Source: Turritopsis dohrnii
Lineage: Eukaryota; Cnidaria; Hydrozoa; Anthoathecata; Oceaniidae
DNA length: 64,000 nucleotides
NCBI GenBank assembly: GCA_027922465.2
Contig: BQMF02000058.1
Span: 1,116,001 to 1,180,000 of the forward strand
Direction of reading: 5' to 3'
This document shows, piece by piece, positions 11,201 to 22,718 of the stretch (its first letter is position 1; every line of letters begins with the position of its first letter). The notes below the pieces were generated by a model, which saw nothing but the letters and a program-made list of their open reading frames with translations, did not search any database and was not told where the DNA came from. The translations under genes were made by a program, and so were the position numbers.

Positions 11201-13939
11201 GTACCAGTTTTATGAGTTTGTGGAAAATAATGAAAGTAAGTGCTGTTATTTGAAGTAAAAGTATTTTCTGGAGGTTTTAGTCCTTGACTTGTATTCCAAA
11301 TGTCTCTTCTGCGATTTTGTGCTTACCACCTGAGGAACGTTGAGAAACATTGCTAACATTCTTAATTCTTATTCTGACTCTTTTTCTCATTTCACTCCTT
11401 TTCTTTTCTTTTTGCTTTTGTATGTGACGTGACAAAAGAAGTTTGATAAAGACCCCAATTTAGATCACATTGGTTCCATTCGAAGATACTAACCACTTCA
11501 TTATCATCATGATTTCTACTATGTGATTTTTACTTTTCTATATTTTTTAAGAAACCTTGCTAACATGCTTGGAGCTTGAGCTTACTGGTCCTTTCGATAT
11601 ATTAACTGGACGGTTAAATGATGAACTTAACTTATCAAGAGTACAGCATAATCTACACGGTCGATGTTATTTTGATGTCCCCGAGATGACAACTGTGTTG
11701 GAAAGGAAACACAAAGATGGATTCCACATAAGCTACTTCAGGTGATTTCAACCACTCATATATTTCAGTCACTTACATAATTTCCATCACTCATTATATC
11801 TTTTTCTGTATTAGGTTTGGAAGATTTGTCGTTAATATTGTTAAGTGTGCAGAAATTTTGTTAAAGTTGCTTCATTTCTAGGGACGACCCCAAAGATTTA
11901 CCTAAATTCTTAGTTTCTACTAGCTGTGATGATAAGGGAGCATTAACTGTTTGTGGTGACAATGTTTTTGCATCAGTCTAGTAAGTACAGAAGTCTCCAT
12001 CACTTCTATAGTATTTCTAGGCATTTAAAGCCATAAGCGTGATTGCACCAACTATAACGAAAAGGTTAGCAACGTCACTTAGTTATTGAATATACATTCT
12101 CACCACCAGTAATCAATCTTCGTTGTATTCTACACTTCATTGATATCAAGTATGTGAAGAAACAGTGTTCTTTTTCAGTATTTTTTGCAATGATCTATCG
12201 AAGAATACAAAAGATCGCGGGAAATTGGAAGAATTGAAAAAACTTTCTAAAGAAATTGAGCAATTCAGTAAACAATATGGATACAGTTTGAATCCCTGTC
12301 CCCATGGTTACAAAATGCGAAGTAAAAACGTAGTTGCGAAATCCTTTCACAAGGCTGGTATCGTGGTACCTCTCGATAAAACTGGTGTCGGTTATCGAGA
12401 ACTTCCTGAAACAGATAGTAAGTACATGAAAAAGTTTAATATATGGAGGAGAGTGAAAAATTAAGACAAAAAAAGTATAAACGTGGAGGAGAGTGTATTC
12501 GTGTATTAGTAACTCTCCTGCCTAATTTCTGGTTAGCCTTACTACCGGCTTTTATTTATTTGGATGATTTGAATATGCGCATCGCTTGAACGTCCTCTTC
12601 TTATTTCCTTTATGTGTCAAACAATTTTGGCTGGGGAAGTGTGTTCTTCACATTTCAAAGCAATTTGTTGCTGTTAATTATTACACTGGTCCTTTGAAAC
12701 TCGTAGAAAGAATTTCGAGATTATAGAATTTATTATAAATCCCTTAGATGCAAGATTTGTTTTAAAGGGGCACTAAACTAAAAAATCACAAGTTTATTTT
12801 TGTGCACTATTTGAAACAGCTTTAAAAATGCTGAAAGTCAGTTTTTGAATTTTCAAAAAATCATTTTTCGTTCCTGAGATATTGCCGTTTAAAGGTTTTT
12901 TTCCGAAACATGATCTCCATGGCAACGTGACATCACAACGTTCAAGAAGATATTGCCGACATATAAATATGTGAATAATAATTTCTTAATGATTTATTGT
13001 TAGAACATTGCATTGTATAGTGGTAAATAACTGCAGTTGTGAAAATAGCAGAGAAATTTATTGCCATTGCTACTCCGGCTTGGTTCCAGGTCTCTATTAT
13101 TTTTTGCTGACAAACCTATATATCAGCATCTAATACTGTTACTATGGCGCATTTCGCTTTAACTAATGTCCAGTGAAAACTGTTCCATTTTCTAAAATTT
13201 CTTTTCCCTTACCTGAGCAGATATCCATTTATAGGTTTGTCAGCAAAAAGCAGAAGAGACCTGTAAACAAATCTAGGGTAACTATGGCAGCAATTATTTT
13301 TTGTGATTCGATACCTATAGGTGTTTGCCACTACACATACAAAATTCTAGCAGTGTATCACTAATATTTCTTCAGTTATTTACATTATCTGTATGTCAGC
13401 AATTTCGTTTTGAACATTGTGATGTCACATTGGCATGGAGATCAAGTTTTGAGCAAAAAATTTAAATGACAATATCTCGGGATCGAAAAATGATTTTTTG
13501 TAAATTCAAAAACTGACTTTCATCATTTTTAAAATTCTTCCTAATGGTACAAAAAAAAAACAGTTTTGATTTTTTGAGTGTAGTTCCCCTTTAATTATAG
13601 TGGTGAGAAACTTATTATTATTATTATTATTTTGGTATAGAAAACCTAAAGAAACTGTTTGGAAGGATTGCGTTTGCAGAAAACGAAACTGACAAAAATA
13701 AAGCGTATGATGAGTTACAAGAGATTATGAATCTCGTGCAATTTGCCAATGATGAATGTGATTATGGAATGGGTATGGAGTTGGGTATTGACTTATTTAT
13801 TTTTGGAGAAAACGAATTTCATGGTATGATATTGCAACTATTGCCACTGGCTTATCAGTTACTTGGACGTGATTTGTACGGAGAGATTGTTGAAAAACAC
13901 TTGGAAAATAGACAAACACCATCTATCAGAATGTGTTGA
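8217..13939 (+). CDS. HPF1: HPF1 (histone PARylation factor 1), seven exons
   Basis: Exons: 8217-8303, 10976-11012, 11131-11235, 11552-11741, 11882-11980, 12179-12417, 13641-13939. All have GT donors and AG acceptors, and phase is consistent at every junction, giving 351 aa (human about 346). Exon 1 encodes a Lys/Arg-rich N-terminus. Recognisable blocks follow: [31 protein letters not shown] and [21 protein letters not shown]1 binds PARP1/2 and completes the active site for serine ADP-ribosylation at DNA breaks in the nucleus. The catalytic Asp-Glu pair corresponds to D290/E291 (human D283/E284), and the PARP-contact Arg to R246 (human R239), with the same offset of 7. Intron 1 carries a MULE-like MITE and intron 6 a TTAA-flanked element. 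The gene appears intact. Confidence 0.93.
8384..8649. repeat. Four copies of a GTCAAAGTnnCCCC motif in HPF1 intron 1
   Basis: The 15-base motif TGTCAAAGTCGCCCC and close variants occur at 8384-8398, 8617-8632 and 8635-8649 in direct orientation and at 8440-8454 inverted. This is probably a remnant of a repeat family. I see no coding sequence. Confidence 0.5.
8783..10072. mobile_element. MULE-like non-autonomous element with ~98-bp TIRs
   Basis: Terminal inverted repeats starting CGCAGTGGCTATTCATACGT run for about 98 bp and differ at one position that I can see. The flanks carry the 9-bp direct duplication TATATATTA at 8774-8782 and 10073-10081. Long TIRs with a 9-bp duplication are the signature of Mutator-like elements. 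The interior has no open frame that looks like a transposase. It lies in HPF1 intron 1. Confidence 0.78.
12766..13590. mobile_element. TTAA-flanked non-autonomous transposon, copy A
   Basis: The ends read AGGGGCACTAAACT and, inverted, AGGGGAACTACACTC. Both flanks are TTAA (12762-12765 and 13591-13594). Long imperfect inverted arms include GAAAGTCAGTTTTTGAAT and its complement. TTAA duplications point to the piggyBac or Kolobok superfamilies. No transposase is encoded. It lies in HPF1 intron 6. A second copy lies at 60436-61151. Confidence 0.75.
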
Positions 13940-14416
13940 CAAGAAATCTTGATTGCAGTCTACTTAAAGCTTTGCTAAAACTCTGAACAGTTCAAGCAAA
14001 CTAGTCTACGGAGCAAGATTAAAAACGTTGATAAAAAATTGGCATTACAAAGTGCATTTGTTAATATGCTGTGTCAATATAATGCCAGACAAGTAGTGTA
14101 GTGGCTACCACTGTTCAACATAACATGTACTATTGTTTGACATTATCGTAGTCTGTTCCATGTACAATTTTCGAAAGAATTGAATCGCTTTTTTAAAAAA
14201 TTGCCTTTTAAATAAATCAAATTATGGAATTTGGTCCTCAATTTTGAAATTAGCACAATAAAACTGATGTATGATCAAATTATTGGGAGAATTGGTCCAA
14301 ATTTCGTTTGGCCTAATGAAGCAACTTGTTTGTGTAGTGTAGTCGTTTTACGTTTGACATATTTTTTAATCTGAAAGAGCAAAATGTAATCTTTATTGAC
14401 GATAACGCAGTACGCG

Positions 14417-14794
14417 TATTTCTTTTTATAAGCAACCAGTTTATAAGCAACCCTAAGCAAATCTTTAAAAAAACTTAAGCAACTTTACTAGGCCCAAGTT
14501 TTGATCTAAACAACATATTGAAGATGAACTCTTCATTGTGATGGACGAAGATCAAAGTTATAGTAGTTTGTAATCACCATTTTATTGTTTTCTTATATTT
14601 TTTTTTAAACTCAACATTCACTGTTCTTATTTCTCTTACCACAATGCCTCTTTACTTGACTTTTTTTTCTTATTTGGTCTGAGATTTAAAAATTATTGAT
14701 GTAAGCAACCGTTTAGCAACTTTCCTATGGATTTTTAAACGAATTTTAAGCAACTTTCCTAGGAGGTAAAATTTTGGGTTGCTTATAAAAAAAT
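14417..14794. repeat. Small inverted-repeat element with TATAAGCAACC termini
   Basis: The left side reads TTTTTATAAGCAACC and the right side has its complement GGTTGCTTATAAAAA. TAAGCAACTTTnCTAGG occurs twice inside. Similar TATAAGCAACC termini recur near 24256-24491. It is probably a degenerate MITE. Confidence 0.45.
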
Positions 14795-15501
14795 ACATGT
14801 ACTCTCAAAGGCGTTTTAATAAAGTATATTTTCGTTTCGCTGCCATACCGTAATAAGCGTAATTTAATGCCGGTCCTTATAACACCACAAGAAAAACAAG
14901 AAAAAGATAATCACCATAGTTTCGATGTCAACCACCATAGGGGTGATGTAATAAAAGTCAGGCACTGGAATACTCAAGCAAAGTTCATTAAGTCGATGTG
15001 TCAAGTTACACGAAAAAATTACATTGGTTACATTTCGGATATTTTAACAGAGATTTAAAATCAATTCTTGTATCAAAGAAACATTACAAGTGAAGCAATA
15101 CTACTGATATGAAGTTTCGGATGGACTCTACATAGCAAATATTGTTTCGCGCAGACAAAACATGATTTCTGTCAATTTGGTTGATTCCGGGGGATTGTCT
15201 TAATTAATAATGAAGATCACTGAATGATGCTATGTGTTTCAATAACTCTCCCGAATCATCTAATACATTCCCTGGCTGTTATAATCCCAGTACACTAGAA
15301 AACGATCGATCCACGAGCTAATTTCCAATATTTTCGAAATGAAAAGTAGGAGTTGTTCTAATGGACCTCTCAAAAGCTAAACTCTGGGCTTATGGATGGA
15401 TTTGGGATACAAAAGTTCAAGGTTTTTATATATTTTTTTTACAGGATTGGGAAAGACGCGTGCGAATCGATTCCTACTTTAGTGAGTTGTAGATGTGCTA
15501 A

Positions 15502-15603
15502 AAAGTTCTATGTTAGGCCCGTTGTTATCATCTTCAAAGTTCTATGTTAGGCTCGTTGTTATCATCTTCAAAGTTCTATGTTAGGCCCGTTGTTATCATC
15601 TTC
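15502..15603. repeat. 34-bp tandem repeat, three copies
   Basis: Units at 15502-15535, 15536-15569 and 15570-15603 start AAAGTTCTATGTTAGGC. They are identical except for one C/T change in the middle unit. The near-identity suggests a recent expansion. Confidence 0.85.
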
Positions 15604-16080
15604 AATGATCTGGGATTGCCAACAGTGCTTACTTCTTGGTTGTCATGGTGAAAATCAAAACGGACTTGTTGTTGACTGTCAAACAATTCCTTCTACAAAA
15701 TGTGTGAAAAAAAACTGCTGGTTGAGTTTTAAACCTCCCATAATGTATCGAATCGTAAAATAAATGCCTTATTACAGATTTGCTCCTCTTTAAATTTGCC
15801 AAAGGCTTATCTGTAAACACTTTGTCGGCCGAAAACGGCTGTCCTCTAGTTTGAACGTTCTGCTGTAAAGGTGATTCGGAAAAAAATGAATCCACACACA
15901 TTTGAGCTTTGAAAACGATCAATCTAGATTTTGCCACACCCAAGGAGAAAGTCCTGTATACATATAACACTGTCAATCCACAAATCAAACTTGAGGTTGC
16001 TTGCCACTGAAGTCTTTTCGTGTAAGTCGATTCTACGACTTAATTTTTTGTTTGTTTTGAAATCTGCTGTTTACAAAATA

Positions 16081-16864
16081 CAGTGGACTCTCAATATAAC
16101 GAACCCCCGATATAGCGAACATCTCGATGATATAACGAACCAAAGTCCATTCCCCTTGTATTTTGCCTTAAGAAACTCTTATAAATCCTTTCTATATAAC
16201 GAACCCCCGATATAGCGAACTCTCGATTTAACGAACCAAATTTTTCGTCCCTCAAACCAAAAAAACCTCGATATAACGAACTCAAAGTAATAAATACTAC
16301 AAAAAATAACAAAAACAATTTTTGCATCGTGTAGATTGAACTTTATGATTCAGAATAAATAAACGCTTCGAATCGGACCATTTCGAATCTAAACATATAC
16401 AAAGCTACAACCTGTAAGGCAACATAAAAGAAGGTGAAGTGTGTACGATGAGTGAATCGAGATGAAAATATCTCCATAACAGATAAATCAGATAAATATA
16501 AGGGAAAAAAAATATATATAAAAATATAAAATATAAAAAAAAAACAATATGGAGGGCAAAAGTACAAACAAGAGCATTGCAGAGGAATGTGACAGAAAGA
16601 AAAATGCTGTTTCGACGTGGGTGTAGCAAACAAGAGGAAAATCACCGAATGTTTCGTGTTTATTCGAACTCGTTATCATTTTACTTTTGGACCGGATCCT
16701 AGCTGAAAATATGAATTTAAAGCATTTTGTTCGAAAGGGTTACGAGATTTAAACGATTTAGGCAAAGTTTTCCGATTTTTTCACACCTTTCGATATAAGG
16801 AACTCTCGATATAACGAACTTTTTTCATTTCCCCTTGGAGGTTCGTTATATCGGGAGTCCACTG
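16081..16864. mobile_element. pogo/Tigger-like non-autonomous element
   Basis: The ends begin CAGTGGACTCTCAATATAAC on the left and CAGTGGACTCCCGATATAAC on the inverted right. Internal copies of CGATATAACGAAC occur near both ends. CAGTG..ATAACGAAC termini are typical of Tigger/pogo elements. The left flank has TA; the right flank reads TG, so the TA duplication is imperfect. The interior is AT-rich and non-coding. Confidence 0.75.
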
Positions 16865-18428
16865 TGCGTCAAGTTTAGAGCGGTGCTAAACCAAAACATT
16901 GTCCAAAATTAAACCTGGTTCAGACTCGCATGAAAACCAATGAGAAAATGAGACACATCGTTAATATTAGTTCTCATGTCAACTCTACACCAACTTGACT
17001 CAACAGTTAAGCAAGAACATCTCGACGTAATTTCCGATATCTGTGCGCTACTAACATTTCATATCACTAAAAAACTGATTACAAAAGGGAAACTGTTTTT
17101 CACTTAGCCACAGTTAATATATATTTCGCGAGGGGTTGACGAAAAAATGGGAAAATTCCCGATATACACACACAAAAAAAAAGTCTGCAAAATGCCTTGA
17201 GCGCAAATGCTAGTGTTGATATTTACATTCTGTTGGCATATTGGTTATGCAAAGCTTCAGGCAGATTATATTGTTGTTAGCTTATCGTTTTGTTTGCGTT
17301 TGAATTCCGATAAACAACCGACAAAAACTTGATGATAGAATGAAAACTTTCGTTCGTGATGACCATGGAAGCGTTTTTACTTTCGGAAACACCGACTGCA
17401 TTTATCAGTCTAGAAGACGTTTTAAAAAAATCATCCTGGATAATGTTTCTTATATTTCTTGTTATTTGACTGTGATCCAAAATATTTAAAGTAAACAAGT
17501 TTCCAGGAAGAGTAAAAATGAGAGATGCTTTAACTCATTTGGTTTTATGAAAATTTTGAAAAACATTACGTGATCATTATTTTGTGTCATTTCAAAAACA
17601 CATGACCAAACCTGCTGAGTTGACTGATAGATTTCAATACAACCATGTCAATTTCATATTCAGAAAACAACAGTGAAGAGTTAACGGATAAAAAAATTCT
17701 CATTTGATTTGCGTAATCAATTTGTTTTGTTTCTGTTGTTTGTTTTGATTTATCTTTTTTATGCATTCTCTTTTTTTCCATTATAAAATGTAATAAGAGG
17801 AAATAATTTTGTGATGCCGTGGTCATATCATCACCTGGCATTTTTATAAAACCTCAAAAGCCTTTCACCGACCGAATATGACCAGCGATTTAAAGTTGCG
17901 TATGGAAATAATTATAAAGATCTTAAAGATTTAATTTTTTTCTGAACAACACTATTGTTCACGAACATTTGTTAATACAAGATTGGTAAATTGATTGCAT
18001 GAGTTAAGGAGTTAACTTTACCCTCCACAATACACTGCATATGTTTGTTGAAACTTTGAATTTAATACTGTAACAAGTTTCTTTGTTATGTGGCAGATTT
18101 ATTCTTGTATTTCGGAACTGTTTTATTTTGTCTGTGATTGACCAACACAAAGGGAGCCGCCTGACGCCAAAATGTGAAACCGTTTTATTGTTTTTCATAT
18201 TAGTGTCCAAACCCTTCAAAGTTGAACTAATCGGTGAAATTTAAGTTGTTTTTCTTATTGAAAATGGAAAATTGAACATTGCATTGTTATTTTTGTCATA
18301 TATTTGGGATTTAGTCTAAAAAGATCCATTTGCTGAAAAATCACTTCTGTTTAAGCGCGAAAAAATTTATTCATGATTTTGATTTTTTTATTTAGTTAGT
18401 TTTATGAAATTTTTAAAGTTTGTTTGCA
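16865..18428. other. Intergenic region upstream of the homeobox gene
   Basis: No supported gene. A minus-strand open stretch at 17277-17498 has helix-like composition but no motif I can name. The homeobox promoter should lie in the last few hundred bases, which are AT-rich. Confidence 0.35.
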
Positions 18429-21118
18429 ATGGAAGATGGTGGATATTGCTCTTCGTACTGGTATCGACAACGCTTATGCCATCCGCCCATAGATACGCCG
18501 CCGCTTAACCATCAAACACTTACATATCAACAGAACTATTCATCCACAAGTAGTAATCGTTATGAACTGCCGCCAATAATTCCGCCAATATGTCAACAAG
18601 TATCAAAACCGCCGTCAAGTACGACACCCAATCGAATACCGTGTTCTTCAACGCCGTCAAATCGGTCCGACTATTTCTCCTGTCAATACGTTGATAATGT
18701 AGATGTCTCAAGTTCACCCATATCGACTACTACAACATTACGCTTATCGTCAAAAGCTGAATCGTTCACAACACAAGTCAAAGTAAAATCAAAAGTTAAA
18801 ATGCCACCTTTAAATATTTCTGAAGTTATTGACACAATATCATCTTTAACAAGTAAAGGGAAGTTCAAGACAACCAGCACAAACGAACAGAACCAAACTG
18901 AAAAGGGTAAGAACTTCCCTTTCTTTATGTTTTTGTTTTTTGGGACAGACTTTGAAAAAATAGATAATTTTACCCCTCCCAGAAAAGTTTTTGAACCTGA
19001 TATAACTAGTCACCTTAAAACTACTCTTTTACTGTGTTGTATCTCATATGACTCAGTAATGGGTTTTTCATGAAACAAACTGTAAGAGAGGACGGGATAT
19101 TCAAAACTTATTATTAGTACCACCTAGATATCGTTTTATAAAACCACTATAAAAGCGATCCAAACATTGCCCATTGTGTGTAACAGCCTGTCCCAGCTTC
19201 CCATTACCAACCTCCTAAGTTGTTGCTCTCAAACCGTTCATAAGATCAAAACTTTTACGCGATTGCATGGAAGGGTCATGTAGTTTGTTTTTCCCCTGAT
19301 TTAGTGACTTGTTTAATTACAGATATATAAATTTGTATAAAGAAATATACCGACATACTATAAACCGTTTAATATGCAAAGACGTTTTTACGTGGAGTGA
19401 TATTTTCAGATTTTCCAAACTTTGTGTTTATTCCAGTCAGATAAGGGATTGATGTGACTGCGTTTGAAAAGAATATTTTCCACCAAACCCTCACGTTGTG
19501 ACTATAGGATGGTTCAACAACTAGATAAACGTTTGTTTTTGGGGTGTTGTTTTTTAGATATGTATGAGTTAAAATTGCAAAAGAGACTTTGTCGTTTCTT
19601 TCATTATATTTTGTAGATAGAAGGCTGATGCCTTTTAAAACCAAGACATACTGGCGACTGTAACAGCGTGAATTAATTGATCAGTATAGCATCTTTCGTA
19701 GGCAGGATTAATTAATTTTGATGTTATTCACTTGATATAACCCTGACAACTCCTATAACCCAAATGATGACTTTAAATATGAGGACGTTGATGTTGATAA
19801 CATCTCTATCAAAGTGAATCTCGCCAATGACTGGTACTTTAAGCTCACTACAAGTTACTTGCATAAGAAATTTACCTTTCACCTAGCCTTTATAATAAAC
19901 ACTTATAACCAGAGTAACCTGCTCCAATCGCACCCTTAGTGTCGAAACCGTTTCTTATCATTCACACAACTTACGGAATATTTTACATCATTTTAACTTT
20001 TCACCCTGAATTCAACTTTCTTTTCTAAATTATCCTATAGATTGTAGCTCGTGAGGAGCACACGAGGATAAAATACCAGCCGATAAACGTATGATTGTGA
20101 ACTAAATATTGAAATTTATGTTTTCAATGGAAAAAGATAATCTGGATATTATAAAAAAATTTCTTCTACATTTTATTCAACGTCTTTTCAACACCATGCT
20201 CTATGTCACGTCAGCTGCTGTTAGTTGATGATGGCAAAAAATGGTGAACCTAACTTTTCTTCAAACTTTAACATGGCAGTCCTCATAATATTCGCACTGA
20301 TTATATTTTTAGTATTAAGCAAATATCATTTGGAAAATTTGAAATTGTACCTGAGTTGTTGTAGATATAGAATCAGTTTGGAATTGTAAATAACATGACA
20401 ACCATAAATCATCGGAACTTTTGCTTGAACTATTTGTAAAAAAGACAGCGCATATAAATCTTTTCAAGGCTGTCCAAAAGATGGGCTGTTATATTTTGAT
20501 AACTTACGAGCCGAACAATAAGTAGAATAGTGTGATGTTAGATAATTTCGTAGGATTGTCCTATTGTTATTGTTGTTTTCGCTGAACTTTTCATTCGCTT
20601 GTTTATTTGTTTGTTGTTGTTTTGTTTACATATTTACACCCGATTCGGTTTACTTAGTAGTGATTAAAGCCTAGAAAACACGACTCCACACACCACAAGG
20701 GTTTGTGGTTTTCGCTTCCTATGCTATTTCTTCGGTTTTCACAGAAATGGAGCAAGTGTATAGAACTGCTTTCTGACGTCTCATTCACATACTGACAGAT
20801 CGCAAATCATCTTCTTTTCTTTCTATTTTTCCAGAGAAAACGAAAGATGACAAACCACCAAAAGCTTGGCAGTCAGCTAAAGTGAAGAAGAGGAATCGCA
20901 CGACCTACACACGAGTACAGCAGCTGGAGCTGGAGAAAGAATATCGGTACAGTAAGTACATATCAAGAGCCAGGAGAATCGAGTTAGCTAAAAATTTAAC
21001 TCTGACAGAAAAACATATTAAGATCTGGTATCAAAATCGCAGGATGAAAGAAAAGCGGGACGAAGAAGACGCTTTGAGAAATGAGAATAGTCTGGATGGG
21101 CAACTAAGGTTTTTCTGA
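18429..21118 (+). CDS. ANTP-class (Hox/ParaHox-like) homeodomain protein, two exons
   Basis: Exon 1 is 18429-18906 (donor GG|GTAAGA) and exon 2 is 20835-21118 (acceptor TTTTTCCAG). Phase 1 is preserved and the product is 253 aa. The ATG is the first in frame after a TAA at 18414. Exon 1 encodes a Ser/Thr/Pro-rich, low-complexity N-terminus. Exon 2 encodes the homeodomain at residues 177-236, with RTTYTR, LELEKEY, ARRIELA and [10 protein letters not shown]. It keeps W48, Q50, N51, R53 and M54, the DNA-contact set of Antennapedia-class proteins. F20 and F49 are both Tyr and position 44 is His, so it is divergent. I see no YPWM hexapeptide; a WQ lies six residues before the domain. The product is a nuclear transcription factor. 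The one intron between N-terminus and homeodomain fits cnidarian Hox-like genes. The exact orthology group is undecided. Confidence 0.88.
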
Positions 21119-21751
21119 TGTTAGAAATAACATCTGAAGGAATTTTAATATCATATCGAGAAAAAAACGAAAAATCTGTTATGCAATTAATGTTAAACCT
21201 TAGAATAAGTTCATACGGCTAAACGCTGGTCTTGTCTTATGTAATTCGATAAACCTGTACATATGAAAGTCTTCTGTGCATATGAAAACCTTGGCATACT
21301 TCAATAGAAAATATTGCAAATGTCTAATAACAGGTCTATTGAACTAAATCGGACAAAGGCAAAGTTGGGTCATATAAAATTATTCATTATCTTTCTAATA
21401 CAATTACCATGATGCCATTCAATATTCACTTTTTGTGGGTTATGCTTAAGCATCACCCTATGTGTTTGTAAAGATATCAGCTTCGTTCTTCCAGAAACCC
21501 TTACTCTATTGCATTGTGTCAGGTATGGTGTATTAGAGAAATTTCCAAATTTCTGTGTTTTTCAAGACGTAAGCCATGGTACGGTACAACACGATTACAT
21601 CGTATTGATTGATGAACCAAAACTTCTGCTTTGAATCTGTGATAAATTGTATTATTTACACCTAGCTTCGTCTCTAATCGTACTAGGTACTGCGATACTT
21701 ATGATCTATAAACAACGTTCGTGAAACATTTTCCCATGAGGCATTGTTTCT
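21119..21751. other. 3' flank of the homeobox gene
   Basis: AT-rich DNA without open frames of note; probably 3' UTR followed by intergenic sequence. Confidence 0.35.
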
Positions 21752-22188
21752 CTTAGGACAGCTTTATACAGCCGCATAATCGCCGCGTCGAATTAAACTC
21801 TTTATTAAATGCGACGTAAATTCGACTGTATAAAGTGAAAAATTAATTAAGTGCGACATAATGAATTAAGTTCAGCAGAGTTTGTCGAATAAAACGGCAA
21901 TCTTCGACATAATTTCGGCATCACTTTATACAGCCGCATAATCGTCGAATTTAATAACAGTTTGATTGAACTTCGTGAAAAAAGTGCATGAAAGTAGTGG
22001 ACAGCGTGTAAGAAACACACGATGATAAATTTATTCGACATTTATGCGGCTGTCTAAAGTCATGTCGAATTTTATATGCCGCAACAAAACCTGTATAAAT
22101 TGACTGTCGCATTTTTGTCGAATTTTACCCGAATTAAAGTAATTTAATTCGACACGGCGATTATGCGGCTGTATAAAGCTGTCCTAAG
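21752..22188. mobile_element. Foldback MITE with CTTAGGACAGC termini
   Basis: The ends are CTTAGGACAGCTTTATACAG and its complement, followed by GCCGCATAATCGCCG in both arms. Copies of the CTTTATACAGCCGCATAATCG core recur inside near 21922, and there are many GTCGAATT motifs. It is 437 bp and non-coding. The target duplication is not clear. Confidence 0.72.
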
Positions 22189-22718
22189 TTAGCGATCAAG
22201 TAGCATTTTAATTAAGGTTTCTAAACGAGGTAGAGCTGAAGAAGAAGTCTACTCTGTTCAAAGCTAAATGGAATTTTTATACTTTTCCTACGAAGGATTT
22301 CTCTGACATCAATAACGTTTGATTTGTTCGAACTCTCTTTACTCAAACATTCAGATAAAAGATGAGGAAAGTGTAACTTTTAATAATTATTCCAATATTT
22401 TGGCTAGGACTAGAATGATCAATTAAGGTCTGTTTACACCAATGAGAAATTAAATTGCTCACAGAATTTTTCACTGGTGTGAACATGACTTAATTTTCCG
22501 CTACAATTTTCTCACTAATTTACTTTTTGGTTTTTGGTTTTGTTGGTATATTTGATTCAAGAAATTCAACTTTCTTACTGGTGAGAACTGGGCTTAAGTT
22601 TGTTTGACTAAACTCTTGCTATGTGCCTTATTCAATTCGATAAACCTGTACATATGAAGGCTTTACATACTGAAAGAAAAGGAGCTGCAAATGTCATAGA
22701 TCTTTTACTACTCTTGTG

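Larger units (their letters stand above)
13940..16080. other. Intergenic region downstream of HPF1
   Basis: The HPF1 3' UTR is followed by AT-rich DNA. It contains a small inverted-repeat element (about 14417-14794) and a triplicated 34-bp repeat (15502-15603), listed separately. Short ORFs at 14867-15058, 15578-15763 and 15629-15988 show no motif and are not annotated as genes. Confidence 0.4.

Noticed and set aside
17277..17498. Minus-strand 73-aa frame vaguely like a CLCA or VWA-type segment
   Set aside because: Similarity is too weak, with no splice partners and no diagnostic residues.
19741..19960. Coding-looking plus-strand stretch inside the homeobox intron
   Set aside because: No start, no matching splice sites and no recognisable domain.
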